64,000 nucleotides of DNA from Dokdonella_A sp049583635. GTDB taxonomy: Bacteria; Pseudomonadota; Gammaproteobacteria; Xanthomonadales; Rhodanobacteraceae. The DNA is taken from contig JBAUWF010000106.1 of the NCBI GenBank assembly GCA_049583635.1, forward strand, positions 1 to 64,000, in the 5' to 3' direction. Position numbers and translations under genes: made by a program. Position 1 is the stretch's first letter; each line of letters begins with the position of its first letter. The notes beneath the pieces are model-generated. The model worked only from the letters and a program-made list of their open reading frames with translations. It was not told the origin of the DNA and did no database searches. Below, piece by piece: positions 28,656-36,746 of the stretch.

Positions 28656-29768
28656 ATGGTGGATTCCCTGCTCATGGTCGGCGTGTCCGGCGGTGTTGAT
28701 TCCGCGGTCGCCGCTTTGCTGCTGCAACAATCCGGACAACCGGTCGCCGGTCTGTTCATGCAGAACTGGGACGATGTCGACGGCGCGGGGAATTGCCGAG
28801 CCGATACGGATCGCAAGGATGCAGTCGCGGTATGTGCGGCGCTGGGTATTGCGTTTCATGCACGCAACTTTGCCGCGCAATATCGGGATCGCGTTTTCGC
28901 GCATTTTCTCAGCGAATATCGCGCCGGTCGTACGCCCAATCCGGACGTGATTTGCAACCGTGAGATCAAGTTCAAGACATTTCTCGATGAAGCGCGTGAA
29001 CTCGGAGCCACCTCGATCGCGACCGGGCACTATGCGCGCATCGATCGCCGCCACGGCCTCTGGCGACTGCTGCGTGGTCGCGACGAAACCAAGGATCAAA
29101 GCTATTTCCTGCATGGCCTCGGCCAGACGCAACTGGCGGCCACGCGGTTTCCGCTCGGGGATCTGACCAAGACCGAGGTGCGTAGACGCGCGCGTGATGC
29201 CGGCCTGCCGACGCACGCCAAGAAGGATTCGACCGGCATCTGCTTCATCGGCGAGCGTGATTTCCGTGAATTTCTCGGGCACTACATTGCCGCCGCGCCG
29301 GGCGATGTCCGCACACCGGACGGGAAGATCGTCGGTGCGCACCAAGGCGCGTTCTTTTACACACTCGGCCAACGCGAGGGACTTGGGATCGGCGGGCGCC
29401 GTGGGGCGAGCGGCGAGGCCTGGTATGTAGTCGGCAAAGATGTCGGCGCCAACATTGTCTATGCCGCGCAGGGCGAAGCCAACGCGTGGCTGCAATCACG
29501 CCGGCTCATCGCAACCCGGCTGACCTGGATCGCCGGTGTGCCGCCGGCGGCACAATTTCGCTGCGCCGCAAAAACCCGTTATCGCCAACCGGACCAAGCG
29601 TGCTTGGTTGAGATTGCCGATGGCGAGTGCCAGGTCGCATTCGACCAGCCACAGCGCGCGGTTACTCCCGGCCAATCTGTGGTGTTCTACGCCGGCGAGG
29701 TCTGTCTCGGCGGCGGCGTTATCGATTGCTGCGACGCGCGGTTCGGCGGCTGGCCCGGCACATGTTGA
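28656..29768 (+). CDS. mnmA: tRNA-specific 2-thiouridylase MnmA
   Basis: Adds the 2-thio group to U34 of tRNA-Lys, -Glu and -Gln. 370 aa. PP-loop ATPase motif GVSGGVDSAVAALLL, insert FMQNWDD, NPDVICNREIKFKTFLD with the first catalytic Cys, GHYARID, KDQSYFL, KKDSTGICFIGERDFREFL with the second catalytic Cys, and a C-terminal beta-barrel. The ATG at 28656 gives the family N terminus; no Shine-Dalgarno is obvious. hflD begins 6 nt after its stop codon, as in E. coli, indicating one operon. Confidence 0.96.
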   Translation: MVDSLLMVGVSGGVDSAVAALLLQQSGQPVAGLFMQNWDDVDGAGNCRADTDRKDAVAVCAALGIAFHARNFAAQYRDRVFAHFLSEYRAGRTPNPDVICNREIKFKTFLDEARELGATSIATGHYARIDRRHGLWRLLRGRDETKDQSYFLHGLGQTQLAATRFPLGDLTKTEVRRRARDAGLPTHAKKDSTGICFIGERDFREFLGHYIAAAPGDVRTPDGKIVGAHQGAFFYTLGQREGLGIGGRRGASGEAWYVVGKDVGANIVYAAQGEANAWLQSRRLIATRLTWIAGVPPAAQFRCAAKTRYRQPDQACLVEIADGECQVAFDQPQRAVTPGQSVVFYAGEVCLGGGVIDCCDARFGGWPGTC

Positions 29769-29774
29769 GCGACG

Positions 29775-30398
29775 ATGCGTGAGCCGCGCGTCATCGCATT
29801 GGCCGGCGTGTTTCAGGCCACCAGCCTGGCACGCCAATTCGCGACCCAGGGACGCGCCGATCCGGAAACGGTCGAGGCCAGCCTCGCCAGCATTTTCCGC
29901 ATCGACGCCGACAGCGCCGCCGACGTTTTCGGCGGTGTCGATGGCGTCCGCCATGGCTTGCACACGCTGATTGCCCAACTCGACAACGCCTCGCGCGACA
30001 TGGCCCTGACCCGCCTTGCCCTCGGCGTTTTGCGCCTGCAGCGCCGCCTGGCCGGCAATCGCCGCATGAACCAGACACTGTCCAGCGGTATCGACACAAT
30101 CCAGCGACAGGTCACGCATCTGGGCGTCGCACATGCCACGGTGCAAGGCCGTCTGGCTGAACTCTACTGCGCCACGCTGTCGCAACTGCGCCCGCACATC
30201 ATGGTGCATGGCAACCCTGCGTACCTCGGCCAACCGCAATGCGTCGGAGCGATTCGCGCCCTCCTGCTGGCGGCGGTGCGCGCCGCGGTGCTGTGGCGCC
30301 AGGTAGGTGGACGGCCATGGCGCCTGCTGCTGCGTCGGCGCGAATACGCGATGCTTGCACGTGGGCTGCTGACCAGCAATACGCTTGATCGCGGCTGA
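29775..30398 (+). CDS. hflD: HflD homologue
   Basis: A 207-aa helical protein, peripheral at the inner membrane. In E. coli HflD (YcfC) binds lambda CII; its housekeeping role is unclear. The family signature is RVIALAGVFQATSLARQFAT at the N terminus, FGGVDGVRHGLHTLIAQLDN, the ALTRLALGVLRLQRRL helix, and a C-terminal IRALLLAAVRAAVLWRQVGG. Position directly after mnmA supports the call. Confidence 0.9.
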   Translation: MREPRVIALAGVFQATSLARQFATQGRADPETVEASLASIFRIDADSAADVFGGVDGVRHGLHTLIAQLDNASRDMALTRLALGVLRLQRRLAGNRRMNQTLSSGIDTIQRQVTHLGVAHATVQGRLAELYCATLSQLRPHIMVHGNPAYLGQPQCVGAIRALLLAAVRAAVLWRQVGGRPWRLLLRRREYAMLARGLLTSNTLDRG

Positions 30399-30612
30399 GA
30401 ATGCAAGCAGGGCGGCGCCAGTCCGACCGTGCCGCTTTGCGTTGAATGGACCAGAGCATCCCTGCGGGGAATCCTCCGCGAAAGCATGCTCACGGGCTTT
30501 CGGTGATAATGTTCAGCCAGATTCTGTCTTCAAATTGCAGTGACGGCATTCGGCGAGCCCGACAAGGCTTCGTGCCGACGTAGCGACCGGCCCACGAACC
30601 GAGGAGATCGGC

Positions 30613-33348
30613 ATGAACGATTCGTTTTCGACCCGCGACACGCTCGAGGTCAACGGCAAACGCTATGCGATAAGCAGCCTGGCCAAATTCGGCCGGCAGT
30701 TCAATATCGCGCGGCTGCCGTATTCGATGAAGATATTGCTGGAAAACCTGCTGCGCCACGAGGACGGTGAAACAGTCGGTCGCCAGGAGATCGAGGCCGT
30801 CGCCAAGTGGGATCCGCACAAGGAACCGGACACCGAGATCGCGTTCACACCGGCTCGCGTCGTGTTGCAGGATTTCACCGGCGTGCCGTGCGTGGTCGAT
30901 CTTGCCGCGATGCGCGATGCGATGAAGCGCCTGGGCGGCGATCCCAAGCGCATCAATCCGCTGTCGCCCGCCGAACTCGTAATCGACCATTCGGTTCAGG
31001 TCGACGCGTTCGGCTCGGACAAGGCACTCGATCTCAACGTCAAGATCGAGTTCGAGCGTAACCAAGAGCGTTACGGGTTTCTACGCTGGGGGCAAAAGGC
31101 GTTCGACGACTTCAAGGTGGTACCGCCGCGCACCGGCATCGTGCACCAGGTCAACCTGGAATACCTCGCACGCGTAGTAATGACCGCGCAAGAGAACGGC
31201 GAATGGTGGGCGTATCCGGACACCGTGTTCGGCACCGACTCGCATACGACAATGGTCAATGGCCTCGGCGTGCTCGGCTGGGGCGTCGGCGGCATCGAGG
31301 CCGAAGCGGCGATGCTCGGGCAAGCATCGTCGATGCTGATCCCGCAGGTGGTCGGCTTTCGGCTGACCGGCCGCCTGCCCGAGGGAGCGACCGCGACCGA
31401 CCTGGTGCTGACCGTCACCCAGATGCTGCGCAAACACGGCGTGGTCGGCAAGTTTGTCGAGTTCCACGGCGATGGCCTCGCAGGACTGCCACTGGCCGAT
31501 CGCGCGACGATCGGCAACATGGCACCGGAATACGGCGCGACTTGCGGCATTTTCCCGATCGATCGCGAAGTGCTCGCATACTTGCGCCTGTCCGGACGAG
31601 ATGACGCACAGATCGCGCTGGTCGAGGCGTACGCCAAGGCACAGGGCATGTGGCACGACGAAAACTCACCGGCCGCCGAATTCAGCGCGAATCTCGAACT
31701 CGACCTCGCCGATGTCCGGCCTTCGCTGGCCGGCCCCAAACGTCCGCAGGACCGGGTACTGCTCAAGGACATGCGTACCAGCGCCCGCGAAGCCCTCGAT
31801 GCGTTGAACAGTGAGCGCAATTCGCGCCGTGCCGAGGATCGTTTCGCCAACGAGGGCGGCGGCACCGCTGTCGGGCACGACCAAAGCGCAACCGAGGTCG
31901 GCCAGCATGTGTCATTGAACGGTGACAACTTCCGGCTCACCGACGGCGCTGTGGTGATCGCGGCGATCACCTCGTGCACCAACACCTCGAATCCGGCCGT
32001 GATGCTCGGCGCCGGTCTGCTGGCCCGCAAGGCGGCCGCGAAGGGGCTGAAATCCAAACCGTGGGTCAAGACGTCGCTGGCGCCGGGCTCGAAGGTCGTG
32101 ACCGACTATCTCGAAAAATCCGGTTTGCTTGCCGATCTCGACAAGCTCGGTTTCTATCTGGTCGGATACGGTTGCACGACCTGCATCGGCAATTCCGGTC
32201 CATTACCGCCCGAGATCAGCAAGGGTATAGGCGATGGTGATCTGGCGGTCGCCGCGGTGCTTTCCGGCAACCGCAATTTCGAGGGTCGCGTGCATCCCGA
32301 AGTCAAGATGAACTACCTTGCGTCGCCGCCACTGGTGGTCGCATTCGCGCTGGCCGGAACCATCGACATCGATATGACTCACGATCCACTCGGTACCGGC
32401 AGCGACGGCAAGCCGGTGTACCTGAAGGATATCTGGCCAAGCAACAAGGAAATCAGCGACCTGATCGCCGAGTCGATCAGCGCCGACATGTTCAAGAAGA
32501 ACTATGCGGATGTGTTCGCTGGCGGCAGCCACTGGAACCAGATCGAATCGCCCGAGGGCGAGCTCTACCGGTGGGATGGCGGGTCGACCTATATCAAGAA
32601 CCCGCCATACTTCGACGGCATGACAATGAAACTCGACACCATCGAAGACATCAAGGGAGCGCGCTGTCTCGGGCTGTTCGGCGACTCGATCACCACCGAC
32701 CACATTTCACCTGCCGGCAATATCAAGAAGGATTCGCCAGCCGGAAAATACCTGATCGAGCGCGGCGTGCAGCCGGCCGACTTCAACTCGTACGGTTCGC
32801 GTCGCGGCAACGATGACGTGATGGTACGCGGCACCTTCGCCAATATCCGCATCCGCAACAAGATGCTCGACGATGTCGAGGGCGGCTACACGCGTCATGT
32901 GCCGAGCGGAGAGCAGATGGCGATATACGACGCGGCGATGAAATACATGCGAACCGACACGCCCCTGCTGGTCATCGCTGGCAAGGAGTATGGCACCGGC
33001 TCGTCACGAGACTGGGCGGCGAAAGGTACATTGCTGCTCGGCGTCAAGGCGGTCGTCGCCGAAAGCTTCGAGCGCATTCACCGCTCCAATCTGGTCGGGA
33101 TGGGCGTGCTGCCTTTGCGGTTCCGCAATGGCGACAGTGCCGATTCGCTGGGCCTTACGGGCGACGAAACGTTCGATATCGCCGGTCTCGACAACGGCAA
33201 TGCTACAACGGCTGAAGTGACTGCTCGAAGCTCCGCCGGCGAGAAGAAATTCACGGTCGATGTGATGCTGCTGACGCCCAAGGAACGCGACTTCTACCGC
33301 CACGGTGGCATCCTTCAGTACACGCTGCGACAACTCGCCGCGGCTTGA
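30613..33348 (+). CDS. acnA: Aconitate hydratase A (RpfA)
   Basis: TCA-cycle enzyme converting citrate to isocitrate; 911 aa. The three [4Fe-4S] ligands are visible: C455 in SCTNTSNP and C521/C524 in GCTTCIGNSGPL. The N-terminal FGRQFNIARLPYSMKILLENL, GTDSHTTMVNGLGVLGWGVGG and the C-terminal swivel domain (YGSRRGNDDVMVRGTFANIR, GKEYGTGSSRDWAAKG) match AcnA/IRP-type aconitases. GAGGAGATCGGC precedes the ATG, and GATAAT at 30505-30510 is a possible -10 box. In Xanthomonas this gene is rpfA, the first gene of the rpf region, and its place before rpfB-rpfF agrees. Confidence 0.97.
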   Translation: MNDSFSTRDTLEVNGKRYAISSLAKFGRQFNIARLPYSMKILLENLLRHEDGETVGRQEIEAVAKWDPHKEPDTEIAFTPARVVLQDFTGVPCVVDLAAMRDAMKRLGGDPKRINPLSPAELVIDHSVQVDAFGSDKALDLNVKIEFERNQERYGFLRWGQKAFDDFKVVPPRTGIVHQVNLEYLARVVMTAQENGEWWAYPDTVFGTDSHTTMVNGLGVLGWGVGGIEAEAAMLGQASSMLIPQVVGFRLTGRLPEGATATDLVLTVTQMLRKHGVVGKFVEFHGDGLAGLPLADRATIGNMAPEYGATCGIFPIDREVLAYLRLSGRDDAQIALVEAYAKAQGMWHDENSPAAEFSANLELDLADVRPSLAGPKRPQDRVLLKDMRTSAREALDALNSERNSRRAEDRFANEGGGTAVGHDQSATEVGQHVSLNGDNFRLTDGAVVIAAITSCTNTSNPAVMLGAGLLARKAAAKGLKSKPWVKTSLAPGSKVVTDYLEKSGLLADLDKLGFYLVGYGCTTCIGNSGPLPPEISKGIGDGDLAVAAVLSGNRNFEGRVHPEVKMNYLASPPLVVAFALAGTIDIDMTHDPLGTGSDGKPVYLKDIWPSNKEISDLIAESISADMFKKNYADVFAGGSHWNQIESPEGELYRWDGGSTYIKNPPYFDGMTMKLDTIEDIKGARCLGLFGDSITTDHISPAGNIKKDSPAGKYLIERGVQPADFNSYGSRRGNDDVMVRGTFANIRIRNKMLDDVEGGYTRHVPSGEQMAIYDAAMKYMRTDTPLLVIAGKEYGTGSSRDWAAKGTLLLGVKAVVAESFERIHRSNLVGMGVLPLRFRNGDSADSLGLTGDETFDIAGLDNGNATTAEVTARSSAGEKKFTVDVMLLTPKERDFYRHGGILQYTLRQLAAA

Positions 33349-33830
33349 ACGTCGCGACGAGTTCGACTCGAACTGCGCCGGCGTCAACGACTCGGAGATC
33401 TCAGCCGAATCATGCGCAGGCGGGCTTCGACGAGATGCCTCCGGTGAGCGCTGAAATCTTCGCACCAAGACAGCGGCGTTGCGCACACTAGTCGATGAAA
33501 TCAGGTGTATGCCGATAACGAGCCCGTCGCATTGAATGGATTCAGGAGTTCATGGACCATTTGCACATCGCCCAACAACACACGCAAAACCACCTGCTTG
33601 CCAGGCGTGCGCCACAGCGCGCCAACATTGTCCACCGGTAGCAGGCGCAGGCGTCCACAGTGGCGTCTCGATAATCGAGGTGCGATATTGCGCGTCGCGA
33701 ATTGCAAGGTCGGAGCATCCTTGCGACTGCCGGCGATCGCGCTGCACTGCGGCGTGCCGCTGCCTGTCACGATATGCTGCAATCGACCGCAGCCGCTTGC
33801 CGTTCGTCGCAACGACGTGTCGGAGGATAC
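33349..33830. other. 482-bp acnA-rpfB intergenic region
   Basis: No convincing gene. A leftward open frame (33501-33812, 103 codons) ends GDVQMVHELLNPFNATGSL and reads partly protein-like, but has no recognisable domain, ribosome-binding site or partner. The last 60 bp contain a small GTCG-CAA-CGAC hairpin and the strong GGAGG of rpfB. The region must hold the rpfB promoter. Confidence 0.4.
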
Positions 33831-35513
33831 ATGACAAGTTACAGCGATCGGCCCTGGCTGGCGAGCTATCCGAAAGGCGTTCCGGCAGAGATTGATCCCG
33901 ATCGCTATCGATCGGTCGTCGCGCTGATCGAGGAAAGCTGCGACAAGTTCCGCCGCTGTCCGGCGTTCAGCAATATGGGCAAACGCCTGACCTATGACGA
34001 ACTCGATGTTCTGAGTCGCCGGTTCGCGTCATACCTGCGTAACCGTTTGCAACTGGTGAGCGGCGATCGCGTCGCGATCATGTTGCCCAATGTGCTGCAG
34101 TACCCGGTCGCACTGCTCGGGGTGCTGCGCGCCGGACTGGTCGTGGTCAACGTAAACCCGTTGTACACCGCGCGCGAGCTCAAGCATCAACTGGAAGACT
34201 CGCAAGCCAGTGCGATTGTGGTGCTCGACAACTTTGCCCATACGGTGAGCGAGGTGGCCGCCACCACACCGTGCAGACATGTGATCTGTACCGCGATCGG
34301 CGATCTGCTCGGCTTCGCGAAATCGCTGCTGGTTAATTTCGTGGTGCGTCACATCAAGAAAATGGTGCCGCCGTATTCGCTACCTGGCGCGGTCCGCTTC
34401 AACGATGCTCTCAGAATCGGTGCGCGTTCACCGATCCCCGCGATCGACACCGGACCCAGTGACATCGCCTTCCTGCAATATACCGGCGGCACCACCGGTG
34501 TCGCCAAGGGCGCAATGCTGTCGCATCGCAACATGGTGGCCAATGTGCAGCAAGCCGGGGCATGGATCGCAGGCAGCATGCGAATGGGCGAGGAAATCAT
34601 GATCACGGCGCTGCCGCTGTATCACATCTTTGCGCTGACCGCGAACTGCCTGACCATGATGACGTTCGGTGGCCTCAATTGTCTGATCACCAATCCACGC
34701 GACATGAAGGGTTTCGTGGCAGAACTGCGCAAGCTGCGTTTTACGGCAATTACCGGTGTCAACACACTGTTCAACGGATTGCTCAACACCACCGGATTCG
34801 ACCGGCTCGATTTTTCCCATCTCCGCCTGACCCTGGGCGGTGGCATGGCAGTGCAACGTGCAGTCGCGGAGCGCTGGCGGGCGGTCACCGGCTGCGCACT
34901 CGCCGAGGCCTACGGCTTGACCGAAACATCACCGGCGGTGTGCATCAATCCGCTCGACGGCTCCGGGCGCGAGGGTTCGATCGGTCTACCGGTTCCATCG
35001 ACACAAGTATCGATCCGGGATGACGCAGGGCAACCCGTGGCACTCGGCGAAGCCGGCGAATTGTGCGTGCGCGGGCCGCAGGTCATGTTGGGTTACTGGA
35101 AGCGCCCAAGCGAAACTGCCGCGACGCTCAGTGCCGACGGCTGGTTGCGCAGCGGCGATATTGCGCGCATGGACGAAGACGGCTTCGTCTATATCGTCGA
35201 TCGCAAGAAGGACATGATTCTGGTGTCCGGCTTCAATGTCTATCCGAACGAAATAGAGGACGTTGTGGCGCAGCACCCCGGCGTACTCGAGGTCGCCGCC
35301 GTCGGCGTAGCGGACAAGCACTCCGGCGAGGCGGTCAAGCTGGTCGTGGTCAAGAGGGACCCCGGCCTCACCGCCGAAGCGCTGCGCGAGTACTGTCGCA
35401 GCCGTTTGACCGGCTATAAATTGCCTAAAATCATAGAGTTCCGTGACTCGTTGCCAAAAAGCAATATCGGCAAGATTCTGCGTCGGGAACTTCGCGACTC
35501 CGCTGCGAGTTGA
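33831..35513 (+). CDS. rpfB: Long-chain fatty acyl-CoA ligase RpfB
   Basis: A 560-aa ANL-superfamily enzyme activating long-chain fatty acids with ATP and CoA. In Xanthomonas RpfB converts DSF-type acids to CoA esters and so turns the signal over. The AMP-binding motif is QYTGGTTGVAKGA (near residue 215); further motifs are AYGLTETSPAVCINPL, GWLRSGDIARMDEDGFVYIVDRKKD and the C-terminal PKSNIGKILRREL with the catalytic Lys. GGAGG sits 4 nt before the ATG at 33831, which fixes the start. rpfF follows after 258 bp. Confidence 0.94.
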   Translation: MTSYSDRPWLASYPKGVPAEIDPDRYRSVVALIEESCDKFRRCPAFSNMGKRLTYDELDVLSRRFASYLRNRLQLVSGDRVAIMLPNVLQYPVALLGVLRAGLVVVNVNPLYTARELKHQLEDSQASAIVVLDNFAHTVSEVAATTPCRHVICTAIGDLLGFAKSLLVNFVVRHIKKMVPPYSLPGAVRFNDALRIGARSPIPAIDTGPSDIAFLQYTGGTTGVAKGAMLSHRNMVANVQQAGAWIAGSMRMGEEIMITALPLYHIFALTANCLTMMTFGGLNCLITNPRDMKGFVAELRKLRFTAITGVNTLFNGLLNTTGFDRLDFSHLRLTLGGGMAVQRAVAERWRAVTGCALAEAYGLTETSPAVCINPLDGSGREGSIGLPVPSTQVSIRDDAGQPVALGEAGELCVRGPQVMLGYWKRPSETAATLSADGWLRSGDIARMDEDGFVYIVDRKKDMILVSGFNVYPNEIEDVVAQHPGVLEVAAVGVADKHSGEAVKLVVVKRDPGLTAEALREYCRSRLTGYKLPKIIEFRDSLPKSNIGKILRRELRDSAAS

Positions 35514-35632
35514 CGCATCCGCGCTACCCAGCTCCTGCATCCACGGCTCGATTCAAGGCGTTCGGCCGCGCCCGGCCGGGGCGTGCATACGTCACACTTT
35601 TGAGTTTTGGGGCGCAGCAGAACCTTTCGGGA

Positions 35633-35664
35633 TTGTCAACCCGGGGTTAAATCTGCGCTACACT
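35633..35664 (+). promoter_or_regulatory. Candidate rpfF promoter
   Basis: TTGTCA at 35633-35638 and TACACT at 35659-35664 resemble -35 and -10 elements but with a long 20-bp spacer. Transcription would begin near 35671, just ahead of the hairpin array that precedes rpfF. Weak support. Confidence 0.3.
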
Positions 35665-35677
35665 CGATCGCGATCGT

Positions 35678-35754
35678 CCTGCGTACAGGGGCACGGGGAA
35701 CGTGCCGCAAGTCCGCCACTCGTGTGATGCGATCGACAGTGGCGTCTATATTTT
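35678..35754 (+). promoter_or_regulatory. Structured leader of rpfF (three consecutive hairpins)
   Basis: Three perfect inverted repeats lie in 67 nt: CCTG-CGTA-CAGG (35678-35689), GGCACG-GGGAA-CGTGCC (35690-35706) and CGCCACT ... AGTGGCG (35714-35720 with 35738-35744, 17-nt loop). The third is followed by a T-rich run TCTATATTTTT and then the rpfF GAGGGG. The second hairpin exposes GGGGA in its loop, the format of CsrA/RsmA sites. The third hairpin plus T-run could be an attenuator. It matches no riboswitch family I can confirm. Confidence 0.45.
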
Positions 35755-35771
35755 TCTGAGGGGCAAATGAA

Positions 35772-36704
35772 ATGAACAACATCGAATCGCTGCACCGTGA
35801 CCAGAGCTATCACTTGTTGCGCTCGCAGGACGATCCTGCAAACAACGCTTTCTGGTGTTTCATGCACGCGCGTCGATTTCCTCAAGAAAGTGGTTATCGA
35901 GCATGCTTTTCACCGCTCCTGATCAAGGAGATTCGCGAATTTCAGAAAAAGGCAGCGGACAAACTCACTCTGCATGCCTCCAATGCAAGTTCGCGCCTCG
36001 CGCATGTCGTACTGGCGTCGGATGCGGACGTGTTCAACCTCGGCGGGGATCTCAACCTGTTTTGCCGACTGATCCGCGAGCATAACCGCGAACATCTACT
36101 CGCCTATGCGCGGCAGTGCGTCGAGGGAGTGTACGGGTTCCATGCTCACCTGAATCGAAATGCCCACACGGTCGCGTTGGTACAGGGCGACGCGCTCGGC
36201 GGAGGATTCGAAGCCGCGTTGTCATGCCAGACCATCATCGCCGAGGAGGGCGTCGGCATGGGCTTCCCGGAAGTGCTGTTCGACCTGTTTCCGGGCATGG
36301 GCGCTTATTCGTTCCTTTGCAAACGCGTTGCGCCCAAGCTCGCGGAAGAAATGATGCTCAACGGCACCGTCTATTCCACCCAAGAGCTGCATCGCATGGG
36401 CCTCGTGGATGTTCTGGTGCCGCGCGGCGAAGGCGTCCAGGCCACGCACGATTTCATTCGTCGCAACCAGCGTATCTCGCATGCCCGCGCCGCAATGAAC
36501 CGGGTCCGCGAAATAGCCCAGCCAGTCAATCTCAACGAACTCATGCAGGTAACCGAGATTTGGGTGGACACCGCCATGCAACTCGGCGAAAAGTCGCTAC
36601 GTACAATGGAACGCCTGGTACGCGCCCAGGCAAAACGGCCCAGCACATCCCCCATGCCGAACCGCGCCGCCGAGCCACTTGCCGCCGTGCAACTTTCAAG
36701 CTGA
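35772..36704 (+). CDS. rpfF: DSF synthase RpfF (crotonase-fold)
   Basis: Makes the diffusible signal factor (cis-2-unsaturated fatty acid) from acyl-ACP, with combined dehydratase and thioesterase activity. 310 aa against 289 in Xanthomonas. The two catalytic glutamates (E141 and E161 in X. campestris) correspond to E147 in QGDALGGGFEAALSC and E167 in MGFPEVLFDLFPGMGAYSF. The crotonase oxyanion region FNLGGDLNLF and the C-terminal helices are present. The extra length is mostly a Pro/Ser/Ala-rich tail. GAGGGG is 8 nt before the ATG; an out-of-frame ATG-AAA-TGA overlaps the start region. Convergent with rpfC, as in Xanthomonas. Confidence 0.95.
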   Translation: MNNIESLHRDQSYHLLRSQDDPANNAFWCFMHARRFPQESGYRACFSPLLIKEIREFQKKAADKLTLHASNASSRLAHVVLASDADVFNLGGDLNLFCRLIREHNREHLLAYARQCVEGVYGFHAHLNRNAHTVALVQGDALGGGFEAALSCQTIIAEEGVGMGFPEVLFDLFPGMGAYSFLCKRVAPKLAEEMMLNGTVYSTQELHRMGLVDVLVPRGEGVQATHDFIRRNQRISHARAAMNRVREIAQPVNLNELMQVTEIWVDTAMQLGEKSLRTMERLVRAQAKRPSTSPMPNRAAEPLAAVQLSS

Positions 36705-36743
36705 GGCTGCTCTGTCTTCCGAATACGGGTTCAAGGTGCAGCC
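36705..36743. terminator. Inverted repeat between convergent rpfF and rpfC
   Basis: GGCTGC (36705-36710) pairs with GCAGCC (36738-36743) across the 42-bp gap between the two stop codons. The stem is only 6 bp with a 27-nt loop and no strong T run, so termination here is tentative. Confidence 0.3.
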
Positions 36744-36746
36744 GGA

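Noticed and set aside
35678..35754. Naming the rpfF leader a cobalamin or cyclic-di-GMP riboswitch
   Set aside because: Short stretches (GGGAA, GCAAGTCC, ACAGGGG) resemble parts of both consensus sequences, but the order and spacing do not fit well enough; only a covariance search could decide.
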